The notes under the pieces: model-generated
What the model was told of the DNA's origin: nothing
Databases searched by the model: none
The model's input: only the letters and a program-made list of their open reading frames with translations
From: Spirochaetota bacterium
GTDB taxonomy: Bacteria > Spirochaetota > UBA12135 > COTS27
Reading direction: 5' to 3'
Assembly (NCBI GenBank): GCA_030621685.1
Contig: JAUXHF010000092.1
Span: 1 to 7,700 of the forward strand
DNA length: 7,700 nt
Shown here: in pieces, positions 1-5,457 of the stretch
How positions within the stretch are numbered: position 1 is the stretch's first letter
How the letters are laid out: each line of letters begins with the position of its first letter
Position numbers and translations under genes: made by a program

Positions 1-2
1 TG

Positions 3-1385
3 CATGCCGCCAAAGAACAAGGTATTGTTATTTGGAATGATATCGATTTTTTTTACCCCCTGCTTAAAAACAAGAAAATAATTGCCGTGACCGGCACCGA
101 TGGCAAAACAAGTAGCGTGCTGCTTATCGCTCACATACTACGGGGAATACGAAAGGTTTTAGTCGGCGGAAACATCGGTATTCCCATAGCTAGCCTCATC
201 CCTAAATTGGCTGGCCTGGCTAGCTCTGATGTTTTAATATTGGAGCTCTCTAGTTATATGCTAGAAGATATCAAACAGTTCCGCTGTAATACGGCGCTCA
301 TCACGAACCTAGCAGAAGACCACTTAGATAGATATCCAAGTGTAGCCGCCTACCAACAAAGCAAGCTTAATATCTTAAACTTCATGCGGGGCAAAGATAC
401 TTTTCTTTGCAATCTTAACTCAGCTCCAATACGAAAAAAGATAAAAAAAAACCCTTACCACACCAGCTTTCAGATGAGAAATTTTTCCGTAGTAAAAACA
501 GAGACAACAACATCGACTTTAGCGCAGGCAGAAAAAGCAGAAACAAATAGCCGCAAAAATACTTTAGAAAAAATCAGCGATTTTTTGCTTTTGGAAAAAC
601 ATAGCGATTCAAAGACTGGGCAGAAAAACTTAAAAAACACTGGCAGCTTCTTTCTTAGCAAAACAAAGCCGCTCTTTGCCATGCCTCTACGCCTAGGCCT
701 AACAAGTAAAGTAAGCGTTAAACAAAGTGGGGAAAGTGGGGAAATAAGCAAAAAAAAACCTTTGTTCATCAACAGTAGCACGTTACTGGCCAGCTTAGCG
801 GCCAGTTTCCTGCATCTTCCGGCAAAACAGCGGCGCCAAAAAGATTTTTTTCTTAGACGGCTAAATTTGTTCACAGCGCCAGCGCATCGTATGCAAGTAG
901 TAAAAACTAGGCATGCCGATATTATGGCGATAAATGACTCGAAAGCCACCACCCTCCAAGCGGTGGAAAATGCCTTAGCATTTTTTTCAGCCCAGCAAAA
1001 ACAACATGTACGCCTAATTTTAGGCGGACAAGACAAAAACCTTGATTTCCGAGTACTGCAAAAACAGCTAAAAGACGTAAAACTGATTTACCTATACGGA
1101 GAATCAGCCGAAAAAATAAAACGAGTCTTAGTGGCTAAACAAGCCCTATCAAAAGTAAGACCGAGTAAAAGTTCCTTGAAAACAAAAATAAACGTATGTC
1201 CTTTGTTTGCCGATGCCGTTCTCTTGGCATGGCAAGATGCTAAAAAAACACTGCTTTTACGAGATCTTAGCAACAAATATCCAGAGATAATTTTGCTCTC
1301 ACCGGGCTGTGCCAGTTTTGATCAATTTAAAAGCTATGAACAACGTGGAGAAGCCTTTGCCGCTATTCTTCGCAAAGCTTTGTAA
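3..1385 (+). CDS. murD: UDP-N-acetylmuramoyl-L-alanine--D-glutamate ligase MurD, 5' end outside window
   Basis: Cytoplasmic ATP-dependent ligase that adds D-Glu to UDP-MurNAc-L-Ala in peptidoglycan precursor synthesis. The frame is open to the window edge, so the true start and most of the N-terminal UDP-binding domain lie upstream; the GTG at 87 is Val inside the P-loop strand, not a start. Seen in order: ATP P-loop TGTDGKT (90-110), GNIGIP (about 168-185), ELSSYMLE (about 240-265), TNLAEDHLDRY (about 303-335), the Lys of SKLNI expected to be carbamylated (about 360-372), APAHRMQVV and INDSKATT (about 876-955), LILGGQDKNLDF (about 1014-1050), and the family C-terminal signature SPGCASFDQFKSYEQRG (about 1297-1350). 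Between the central-domain motifs a Lys/Ser/Thr-rich, poorly conserved stretch (about 450-750) makes the region some 40 residues longer than E. coli MurD, by eye. The next gene follows after 59 bp on the same strand, as in a dcw cluster. Identity is secure. Confidence 0.95.
   Translation, partial: HAAKEQGIVIWNDIDFFYPLLKNKKIIAVTGTDGKTSSVLLIAHILRGIRKVLVGGNIGIPIASLIPKLAGLASSDVLILELSSYMLEDIKQFRCNTALITNLAEDHLDRYPSVAAYQQSKLNILNFMRGKDTFLCNLNSAPIRKKIKKNPYHTSFQMRNFSVVKTETTTSTLAQAEKAETNSRKNTLEKISDFLLLEKHSDSKTGQKNLKNTGSFFLSKTKPLFAMPLRLGLTSKVSVKQSGESGEISKKKPLFINSSTLLASLAASFLHLPAKQRRQKDFFLRRLNLFTAPAHRMQVVKTRHADIMAINDSKATTLQAVENALAFFSAQQKQHVRLILGGQDKNLDFRVLQKQLKDVKLIYLYGESAEKIKRVLVAKQALSKVRPSKSSLKTKINVCPLFADAVLLAWQDAKKTLLLRDLSNKYPEIILLSPGCASFDQFKSYEQRGEAFAAILRKAL
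725..742 (+). repeat. 9-bp tandem duplication in the murD insertion
   Basis: AAGTGGGGA occurs twice back to back. The 9-bp unit keeps the reading frame and gives the repeated Ser-Gly-Glu in the MurD insertion. It lies just before an A9 tract at 750-758; another A9 tract at 443-451 lies near the other end of the insertion. Confidence 0.8.
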
Positions 1386-1444
1386 TTTTATAAAGATATA
1401 CACCAGAGCTTGAATAACACTTTGCCTCAAATAAAAAAACAGGT

Positions 1445-3985
1445 ATGAAAACTTTACAAAAAGCCCTCTTTTCCTCGCCGCAAAGCTCATTTTTTATTGT
1501 AAGTAGCTTTCTCAGTATTTTGGGGATTGCTTTACTGTTTTTTTCGAGTTTTTTCATTTCTATGAAGTACACCGGCCAGCCATACCATTTCGTGAGTCGT
1601 CAATTTCTTGCCTTGCTTATTTCATTGATGGTCATGCTGTTTTTTTCTTTCTTCAATAGACGGAAACTCTACCAAAGTTGCGAAATTTTATTTTTGGCTA
1701 TTGTTGGAATATTGTTTTTAGTTTTTCTGCCGGGCGTTTCAGAAATAACCCATGGGGCAAGACGCTGGATTAACCTTCCCGGCTTGCCTTTTTCATTACA
1801 GCCCTCAGAGATAATAAAACCATTTTTACTCATTGTCTTTGCCGAGCTTATCGCCCGGAAAAAGCAACGAAAAACCTCTCCCGGTAAAGAGGTTTTTCCT
1901 CTTATGCTAATTCTCGTTTTCTGCTCTGCGCTTATTGCCATAGAGCCAGATGTATCTTCAGCCATTCTCATTTTCACCACGGGGATCATTCTTTTTATGC
2001 TCTCTGGTATGTCAATAAAATACATGGCAGGATTAAGCCTGTTGCTGCTACCACTGGGTCTTTGGTTCGTAAATACCAAAGAATATTTAGGCCAGCGTAT
2101 TTTGTTTTTACAAGCCGAACAAGACCCGCTTGGAACGGGCTATCATGTGCTGCAATCTTTAGCGGCCATAAAAAAAGGAGGGCTTTTTGGAACCTTGTTT
2201 CATAACGAGAATAGCCTCTCTTTTTATAATTTCTTCAGGCTGCCCGATGCCCATAACGATTTTAGTTTTGCCGTAATAGTGAATCTTGGTGGCGCCTTAG
2301 GGGCTATCACGGTATTAGCGCTATATGTCTTCTTATTACGAGAATGCCTTAGGTTATTAGAAATTACGCAGTCAGCTCAAGATCGTTTTTTTGTGCTGGG
2401 AGCCACCATACTCTTAGGCATGGAAACCATGCTTCATGTCATGGTAAACCTTGGCCTGGCCCCGCCAACAGGCTCATCGCTTCCTTTCATTAGCTACAAG
2501 CATGGTTTTATCTTAATTACAAGCATGGTTTTACAGAAGCCTTTTGGCAAAACTCGGAAATTGCACTTTATTGGCATAGGTGGCATTGGCATGTCTGCTC
2601 TCGCTAAGATTCTTCGCTCTATGGGTTTTGAGGTAACAGGCAGCGATATTAAATCTTCAAGCATAATCGATGAGTTAAGAAAAAACTTCAACATAAGCAT
2701 TTCCATTGGACATGGGGCAGAAAATGTGAAAACGCCCTTAGATGTCGTGATTACTTCAAGTGCAATTTCGCCCGCCAATCCCGAGATTCTTGAAGCCCGA
2801 GACAAGGGCATTCCTATTATTAGTCGCGGTGAAATGCTGGCTGAAATAATGCGCTTAAAGAAAGGCGTGGCTGTGGCTGGCACGCATGGCAAAACCACCA
2901 CCACCTCTTTGCTAACGGCTATCTTTCGTAAGGCCGGCTATTCGCCAACGGCCATTATTGGCGGCAAATGGTTTGGCATTCAATCTAACGCTGAACTGGG
3001 AAGTAGCGAAATTATCATCTGCGAGACCGATGAAAGCGATGGCTCCTTTCTGCGAATATCTCCTATCTTTTCCATCGTCACCAATATCGATAGTGACCAT
3101 ATTGATTTCTATAAGACTGAAGAGAATTTAAACCAGAGTTTTCTAAGTTTTATAAACAAAACACCTTTTTTTGGAAAAGCTTTTTTATGCGCTTCTGACC
3201 AACGTATAGTCGCTCTCTTAGATAAGGTTGAAAAGCCTTTTGCCACCTATGCTCTAGCAGGCACAGCCTTTGCTTATAACAATTATGGCAAGCAAAGGGC
3301 CAATTTTGAAGCAGAGATTCTTGAAAGGCATAGAGATTATTCGCGTTACATGCTTATAGCAGCCAGAAAGCCTCTAGGGGTCGTTCGCATAAGCATGACG
3401 GGCGATCATAACATCTTAAATTCCTTAGCAGCCGCAGCACTTGCCTTAGAAGTTGGCATAGGCCTGGGCCCTATTCAAGAAGCCTTAAGTGAGTTTAAAG
3501 GCGTAGATCGCCGGCTCTCACAGCTTGGCAGTTGGCATGGTTTTTCAATACTAGACGATTACGGACATCATCCTACAGAGATAGCCACTACCCTGGCTGC
3601 CTTACGTCATCACTACGCGAAAATTGTGGTTATTTTCCAGCCTCACCGCTATAGCAGAACACTTCTGCATTACAAAGGTTTTGCTAGAGAACTCTTAAAG
3701 GCCGATACTGTTTTTATCATGCCCATTTATGCTGCCAATGAGCCTCCCATTAAAAATGTCTCTTCCTCCATGATTTCTGATGAAGTACATAAGCTAAAAA
3801 AACCTAAGGCCCTGCGATTAGAACTCTGTAAGAACGTCCCAGAGCTCATGAGATATTTGAAAACTGAAAAACCCGCATGTACTACTACTAACGCTAAGCC
3901 CAGCGCTCTAAGTGTCATCCTCACCATTGGCGCCGGCGATATTTACAAGACCGCCAAAAAGCTAGCTGGCTGGAAAACTCTGTGA
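1445..3985 (+). CDS. ftsW-murC: FtsW-MurC fusion: truncated lipid II polymerase FtsW joined to UDP-MurNAc--L-alanine ligase
   Basis: One 846-residue ORF holds two proteins. Residues 1-360 are FtsW (SEDS peptidoglycan glycosyltransferase): nine hydrophobic segments (about 15-38, 49-70, 78-97, 123-138, 150-166, 170-190, 193-209, 272-298, 316-341), GARRWINL (104-111), QPSE (119-122), and DAHNDF (268-273) with the Asp that is catalytic in SEDS enzymes at 272. FtsW breaks off at PFISY (347-351): the usual GGSS and TM10 are replaced by a short hydrophobic stretch. Residues 361-846 are a complete MurC: GIGGIGMSA (377-385), P-loop AGTHGKTTT (478-486), CETDESDGS (526-534), TNIDSDHID (546-554), GDHNILN (653-659), VDRR (687-690), DDYGHHPTE (704-712), QPHRYSRT (732-739), GAGDIY (829-834). 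ATG 2525 (Met361) would be a natural MurC start but has no clear ribosome site, so MurC may also be made separately. The ATG at 1445 has only AGG one base upstream. murG, normally between the two, is missing. Confidence 0.93.
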   Translation: MKTLQKALFSSPQSSFFIVSSFLSILGIALLFFSSFFISMKYTGQPYHFVSRQFLALLISLMVMLFFSFFNRRKLYQSCEILFLAIVGILFLVFLPGVSEITHGARRWINLPGLPFSLQPSEIIKPFLLIVFAELIARKKQRKTSPGKEVFPLMLILVFCSALIAIEPDVSSAILIFTTGIILFMLSGMSIKYMAGLSLLLLPLGLWFVNTKEYLGQRILFLQAEQDPLGTGYHVLQSLAAIKKGGLFGTLFHNENSLSFYNFFRLPDAHNDFSFAVIVNLGGALGAITVLALYVFLLRECLRLLEITQSAQDRFFVLGATILLGMETMLHVMVNLGLAPPTGSSLPFISYKHGFILITSMVLQKPFGKTRKLHFIGIGGIGMSALAKILRSMGFEVTGSDIKSSSIIDELRKNFNISISIGHGAENVKTPLDVVITSSAISPANPEILEARDKGIPIISRGEMLAEIMRLKKGVAVAGTHGKTTTTSLLTAIFRKAGYSPTAIIGGKWFGIQSNAELGSSEIIICETDESDGSFLRISPIFSIVTNIDSDHIDFYKTEENLNQSFLSFINKTPFFGKAFLCASDQRIVALLDKVEKPFATYALAGTAFAYNNYGKQRANFEAEILERHRDYSRYMLIAARKPLGVVRISMTGDHNILNSLAAAALALEVGIGLGPIQEALSEFKGVDRRLSQLGSWHGFSILDDYGHHPTEIATTLAALRHHYAKIVVIFQPHRYSRTLLHYKGFARELLKADTVFIMPIYAANEPPIKNVSSSMISDEVHKLKKPKALRLELCKNVPELMRYLKTEKPACTTTNAKPSALSVILTIGAGDIYKTAKKLAGWKTL
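1870..1897. terminator. Terminator-like perfect hairpin inside ftsW
   Basis: AAAAACCTCT (1870-1879) and AGAGGTTTTT (1888-1897) form a perfect 10-bp inverted repeat around an 8-base loop. The A-run, short GC-containing stem and T-run are the shape of a bidirectional intrinsic terminator. It lies in codons for the cytoplasmic loop between the fourth and fifth hydrophobic segments of FtsW. With only three G:C pairs in a row it would be weak. Whether it terminates, attenuates or is merely tolerated cannot be told from sequence. Confidence 0.4.
2495..2533 (+). repeat. 16-bp direct repeat at the FtsW/MurC junction
   Basis: TACAAGCATGGTTTTA occurs at 2495-2510 and 2518-2533, a partial tandem copy with a 23-bp period. 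The first copy begins exactly at the Tyr of the FtsW PFISY motif, where the conserved GGSS should follow. The second copy contains ATG 2525, the probable ancestral start of MurC. Because 23 is not a multiple of three, the duplication sets the frame: without one period, the ftsW frame would run out of register with murC and stop at TAA 2605-2607. Confidence 0.9.
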
Positions 3986-4155
3986 AAGATTTTTCTGTTA
4001 CTCTTTTAATTTTTAGCTTCTCTGCTTATTTTTACTTACTCTTAGCTAGAAAAAATGTCTTAAACCTAGAAAAAAAGCCCGAAGCAGCACCGATATCAAG
4101 AAAACCTTCTAGCTTAAAAATTGAAACTGAAAGCATCTCTGTGCTAGCAAGGTAA
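3982..4155 (+). CDS. Possible small membrane protein coupled to murC
   Basis: A 57-codon frame begins at GTG 3982, overlapping the murC stop (GTGA), the usual arrangement for translational coupling. The product would have one N-terminal membrane segment (VTLLIFSFSAYFYLLLA, residues 6-22) followed by a basic, Pro- and Ser-containing hydrophilic tail of about 35 residues. In many dcw clusters murC is followed by ftsQ/divIB, a single-pass protein, so this could be a remnant or a small replacement, but I see no POTRA-like sequence and do not recognise a family. Its last 124 bases overlap the 3' end of the opposite-strand ORF at 4032-4394, so perhaps only one of the two is real. Confidence 0.35.
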   Translation: MKDFSVTLLIFSFSAYFYLLLARKNVLNLEKKPEAAPISRKPSSLKIETESISVLAR

Positions 4156-4394
4156 AGCAAGCATAGTATGCTGCCCAGTATATTAACTTCAAACAATATG
4201 GTACATGCTTGCTCTAAAAAATAAGGCAATACCAGCAAGGCCACTTTATAGAATATAAACGAAACAAACAAGTAGCCATATAACAATTGCGCTAAATAGA
4301 AAACAAGCTTATCTTTTGTAGTTCGCTCTGAAAAAAAATAGCCCAAAACACCCAACAAAGGCCATGTAAGCACTGGGAATTTTGTTAGCTTCAT
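4032..4394 (-). CDS. Hypothetical multi-pass membrane protein
   Basis: A 120-residue frame on the minus strand starts at ATG 4394 and ends at 4032. It is strongly hydrophobic, with likely membrane segments at residues 7-21, 30-49, 50-60 (perhaps continuous with the previous one) and 66-84, and a charged SERTTKDK loop between the first two; the last 35 residues are more polar. I do not recognise the family. An in-frame stop lies ten codons before the ATG and no other start codon intervenes, so the start is well bounded, but no good ribosome site is visible (the purine run GAGGGTAAAGAAAA lies too far upstream). An open frame this long in AT-rich DNA that carries no plus-strand gene over 4156-4394 argues for a real gene. 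It runs convergent to murC and divergent from rpoZ. Confidence 0.5.
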   Translation of the reverse strand: MKLTKFPVLTWPLLGVLGYFFSERTTKDKLVFYLAQLLYGYLFVSFIFYKVALLVLPYFLEQACTILFEVNILGSILCLLYLASTEMLSVSIFKLEGFLDIGAASGFFSRFKTFFLAKSK

Positions 4395-4418
4395 AAGATT
4401 ATTAACGTTTTCTTTACC

Positions 4419-4432
4419 CTCTATTTATAGAG
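4419..4432. repeat. Small palindrome CTCTATTTATAGAG
   Basis: Arms CTCTA/TAGAG with a TTTA loop, or CTCTAT/ATAGAG with a 2-base loop. It would fall in the leader of the minus-strand ORF. Read on the plus strand it is followed by GAGG and TTTTA, but the stem is too weak to call a terminator. Part of it (TATTTATAGAG) recurs at 4450-4460. Confidence 0.45.
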
Positions 4433-4460
4433 AGGTTTTATTCACTATGTATTTATAGAG
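4422..4460 (+). repeat. Direct repeat TATTTATAGAG, two copies
   Basis: The 11-mer occurs at 4422-4432 and 4450-4460 with a period of 28 bp. The second copy includes TTTATA, which read on the minus strand is the TATAAA box of a candidate promoter for the 4032-4394 ORF. Confidence 0.65.
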
Positions 4461-4481
4461 TATAACTACAATTGGCTACAA
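4452..4481 (-). promoter_or_regulatory. Candidate minus-strand sigma-70-type promoter
   Basis: On the minus strand TTGTAG (4476-4481) and TATAAA (4452-4457) are 18 bases apart, resembling -35 and -10 boxes. Transcription would start near 4445 and give a leader of about 50 bases before ATG 4394. AT-rich DNA produces such matches by chance, so this is only a candidate. Confidence 0.22.
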
Positions 4482-4506
4482 GCAACTACAACTTTGCTAC
4501 AAGCAA
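4475..4506 (+). repeat. Direct repeat GCTACAAGCAA, two copies
   Basis: The 11-mer occurs at 4475-4485 and 4496-4506 with a period of 21 bp. Its first ten bases (GCTACAAGCA) also occur at 2493-2502, at the start of the ftsW/murC junction repeat. No known site is recognised. Confidence 0.65.
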
Positions 4507-4621
4507 TGAAGAATGCTTAGCTTTTAAGAGTGAAAATATGTATGAAGCCAGATTATTAAGGATTTCAGCAAAAATCTAAGCATAAACAGATGACACCATA
4601 GCATGGAAAATAGCAATTAGC

Positions 4622-4650
4622 TTGATTTATTATAGTTTTCAGGATAAGAT
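4622..4650 (+). promoter_or_regulatory. Candidate promoter for rpoZ-miaA
   Basis: TTGATT (4622-4627) and TAAGAT (4645-4650) are separated by 17 bases, each matching four of six consensus positions. It would give a leader of roughly 135 bases containing the hairpins at 4703-4780. The match is weak and other AT-rich boxes nearby could serve instead. Confidence 0.25.
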
Positions 4651-4702
4651 TACAAGAAGAACTTTTAGCCTTATATAAATTCATATAAGCATAGCATAAA
4701 AA

Positions 4703-4740
4703 CAATTATTAATTATTAATAGTTGCTGATAGAAGCAGCT
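4703..4740 (+). promoter_or_regulatory. Two overlapping inverted repeats in the rpoZ leader
   Basis: CAATTATTAAT (4703-4713) pairs with ATTAATAGTTG (4715-4725), with one wobble, as an AT-rich stem. AGTTGCT (4721-4727) pairs with AGCAGCT (4734-4740), with one wobble, across a 6-base loop. The two stems share bases 4721-4725, so they cannot form together; such exclusivity is typical of attenuators, but no switching signal is known here. Confidence 0.35.
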
Positions 4741-4764
4741 AAAACTAAATAGCGAATAAGCCAA

Positions 4765-4780
4765 TAGCCGAAAGCGGCTA
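4765..4780 (+). promoter_or_regulatory. Hairpin directly upstream of the rpoZ ribosome binding site
   Basis: TAGCCG and CGGCTA form a perfect 6-bp stem around AAAG. It ends one base before the purine-rich AAAGAGGAAG that carries the Shine-Dalgarno GAGG (4784-4787), five bases from ATG 4793. It may keep the ribosome site exposed or act as a 5' stabilising stem. It has no T-run, so it is not an intrinsic terminator. Confidence 0.45.
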
Positions 4781-4792
4781 AAAGAGGAAGTT

Positions 4793-5269
4793 ATGTACTT
4801 TTCAATGGAAAAACTTTTAAATTATCAAGGTAACCGTTACGAGCTTGCCTATGTTTGTATAGAGTATTCAAAAAAACTCCGTTACCTAAGCCCAGCAGAA
4901 TATGAAGCCGTTGGCGAAAAAGAGGCTTTAGTAGCCATAGATCATTTACTGGAAAAAAAAGTCCACTATACTACCGATCAAGAAGAAATCGATATTTATA
5001 AAGACGAAATCGAATTTCTTCGAAAATCCACTCAAGCCGAAGTCCTAGCCAGTGAAGCTACTGCCGCTAGCGCTAGCACAGAGGGTCAAGCCGAAGTCCT
5101 AGCCAGTGAAGCTACTGCCGCTATCACAAAGGAAACTGCCGTTGCCGCTATCACAAAGGAAGAGAACCTTCAATCAGTTTCTTCAAGCACTGCCCAGCAA
5201 GATAAAACTATTGCCGATGAGTCCAGCCATCAAGAAAACAGTGAAAATACAAGGCCCAGTAAGAGCTAA
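4793..5269 (+). CDS. rpoZ: Probable DNA-directed RNA polymerase omega subunit with extended tail
   Basis: The omega subunit helps fold the beta' subunit and assemble RNA polymerase. The first 60 or so residues fit: MEKLLNYQGNRYELAYVCIE (5-24) matches the omega start in which a Leu-rich segment precedes N-R-Y/F-E/D-L, and KEALVAIDHLLEKKVHY (43-59) matches the second conserved helix and strand. The start at ATG 4793 has a good ribosome site (GAGG, 5-base spacing); Met5 is a less likely alternative. After residue 80 the protein turns into an Ala/Glu/Ser/Thr-rich tail built from repeats: QAEVLASEATAA at 81-92 and 99-110, and AAITKE at 109-114 and 118-123. Most omegas are 60-100 residues, so this 158-residue product is long. 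The tail may have ended differently before a frameshift (see 5257-5351). The assignment rests on the N-terminal motif and on rpoZ lying before miaA, as recalled for Borrelia. Confidence 0.78.
   Translation: MYFSMEKLLNYQGNRYELAYVCIEYSKKLRYLSPAEYEAVGEKEALVAIDHLLEKKVHYTTDQEEIDIYKDEIEFLRKSTQAEVLASEATAASASTEGQAEVLASEATAAITKETAVAAITKEENLQSVSSSTAQQDKTIADESSHQENSENTRPSKS
5032..5123 (+). repeat. 54-bp-period tandem repeat in the rpoZ tail
   Basis: A 38-bp sequence at 5032-5069 recurs exactly at 5086-5123, separated by 16 bases with alternating GCTAGC-like sequence. The 54-bp period equals 18 codons, so the frame is kept. Perfect identity at the DNA level implies a recent duplication. Confidence 0.9.
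5117..5161 (+). repeat. 27-bp-period repeat nested in the rpoZ tail
   Basis: GCCGCTATCACAAAGGAA occurs at 5117-5134 and 5144-5161. The period is nine codons. It starts within the second 54-bp repeat copy, so it arose after or together with that duplication. Confidence 0.85.
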
Positions 5270-5351
5270 AGAAGCAGCAAGCCCAAGTGAAGAATATAAG
5301 AGTGAAGGGGCTAACCCTACGCTTAAAGAAAAGATAAAGGCAGCTGATTAG
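5257..5351 (+). other. Possible frameshifted C-terminal tail of RpoZ
   Basis: The rpoZ frame stops at 5267-5269, but in the +1 frame the next stretch reads on in the same Glu/Lys/Ala style to TAG 5349-5351, ending SEGANPTLKEKIKAAD. Removing one base of the CCC in the last rpoZ codons would join the two into an approximately 185-residue protein. This is an inference from composition and a clean junction; the alternative is that the stop at 5267 is genuine and the tail is chance. Confidence 0.35.
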
Positions 5352-5457
5352 AGCGGGCCTTGTCATACAAATAAATTCAAATCAAAATAAGATGCTGAAG
5401 GGTTCGACTTAGAAAAAGCTTTTAAAAAATATCAAATTGCCTTGCCTTGCACTTACC

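Larger units (their letters stand above)
4395..4792. other. Gene-free divergent spacer between the minus-strand ORF and rpoZ
   Basis: About 400 bases with no convincing reading frame on either strand and no tRNA-like fold that I can see. It contains two pairs of short direct repeats (4422-4460 and 4475-4506), a small palindrome (4419-4432), AT-rich inverted repeats and hairpins just upstream of rpoZ (4703-4780), and weak promoter-like boxes facing both ways. As the spacer between divergent genes it is the natural place for promoters. Confidence 0.6.

Noticed and set aside
452..551. Other plus frame in the murD insertion reading FFRSKNRDNNIDFSAG
   Set aside because: It looked MurD-like for a short stretch, but it hits a stop soon after and the annotated frame stays open throughout.
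786..805. CTGGCC...GGCCAG inverted repeat in murD
   Set aside because: A 6-bp stem in Ala/Leu codons with no T-run; likely chance within coding sequence.
470..1036. 188-codon minus-strand frame across murD
   Set aside because: It is antisense to conserved MurD motifs, Cys/Phe/Arg-rich with no recognisable domain, and is explained as a shadow of the A-rich coding strand.
1669..2079. 136-codon minus-strand frame across ftsW
   Set aside because: Lies opposite conserved FtsW helices and has no recognisable features.
2494..2904. 136-codon minus-strand frame across the fusion junction and MurC start
   Set aside because: Entirely antisense to the conserved MurC nucleotide-binding region; no domain or ribosome site seen.
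5032..5161. CRISPR-like repeat-spacer pattern
   Set aside because: Only two copies, in-frame with a protein, no spacer diversity and no cas genes; it is a coding tandem repeat.
5106..5256. Upstream part of the +1 frame overlapping rpoZ
   Set aside because: The Leu/Pro/Gln/Lys-rich translation mirrors the rpoZ repeats in another frame; only the part after about 5257 looks coding, as a possible tail.
5395..5415. GGTTCGAC resembling a tRNA T-loop
   Set aside because: No pairing T-stem, acceptor stem or anticodon arm can be built around it.
5437..5457. TTG start for miaA
   Set aside because: ATG 5458 gives the family-typical N-terminus just before the P-loop strand, and the TTG has no ribosome site.
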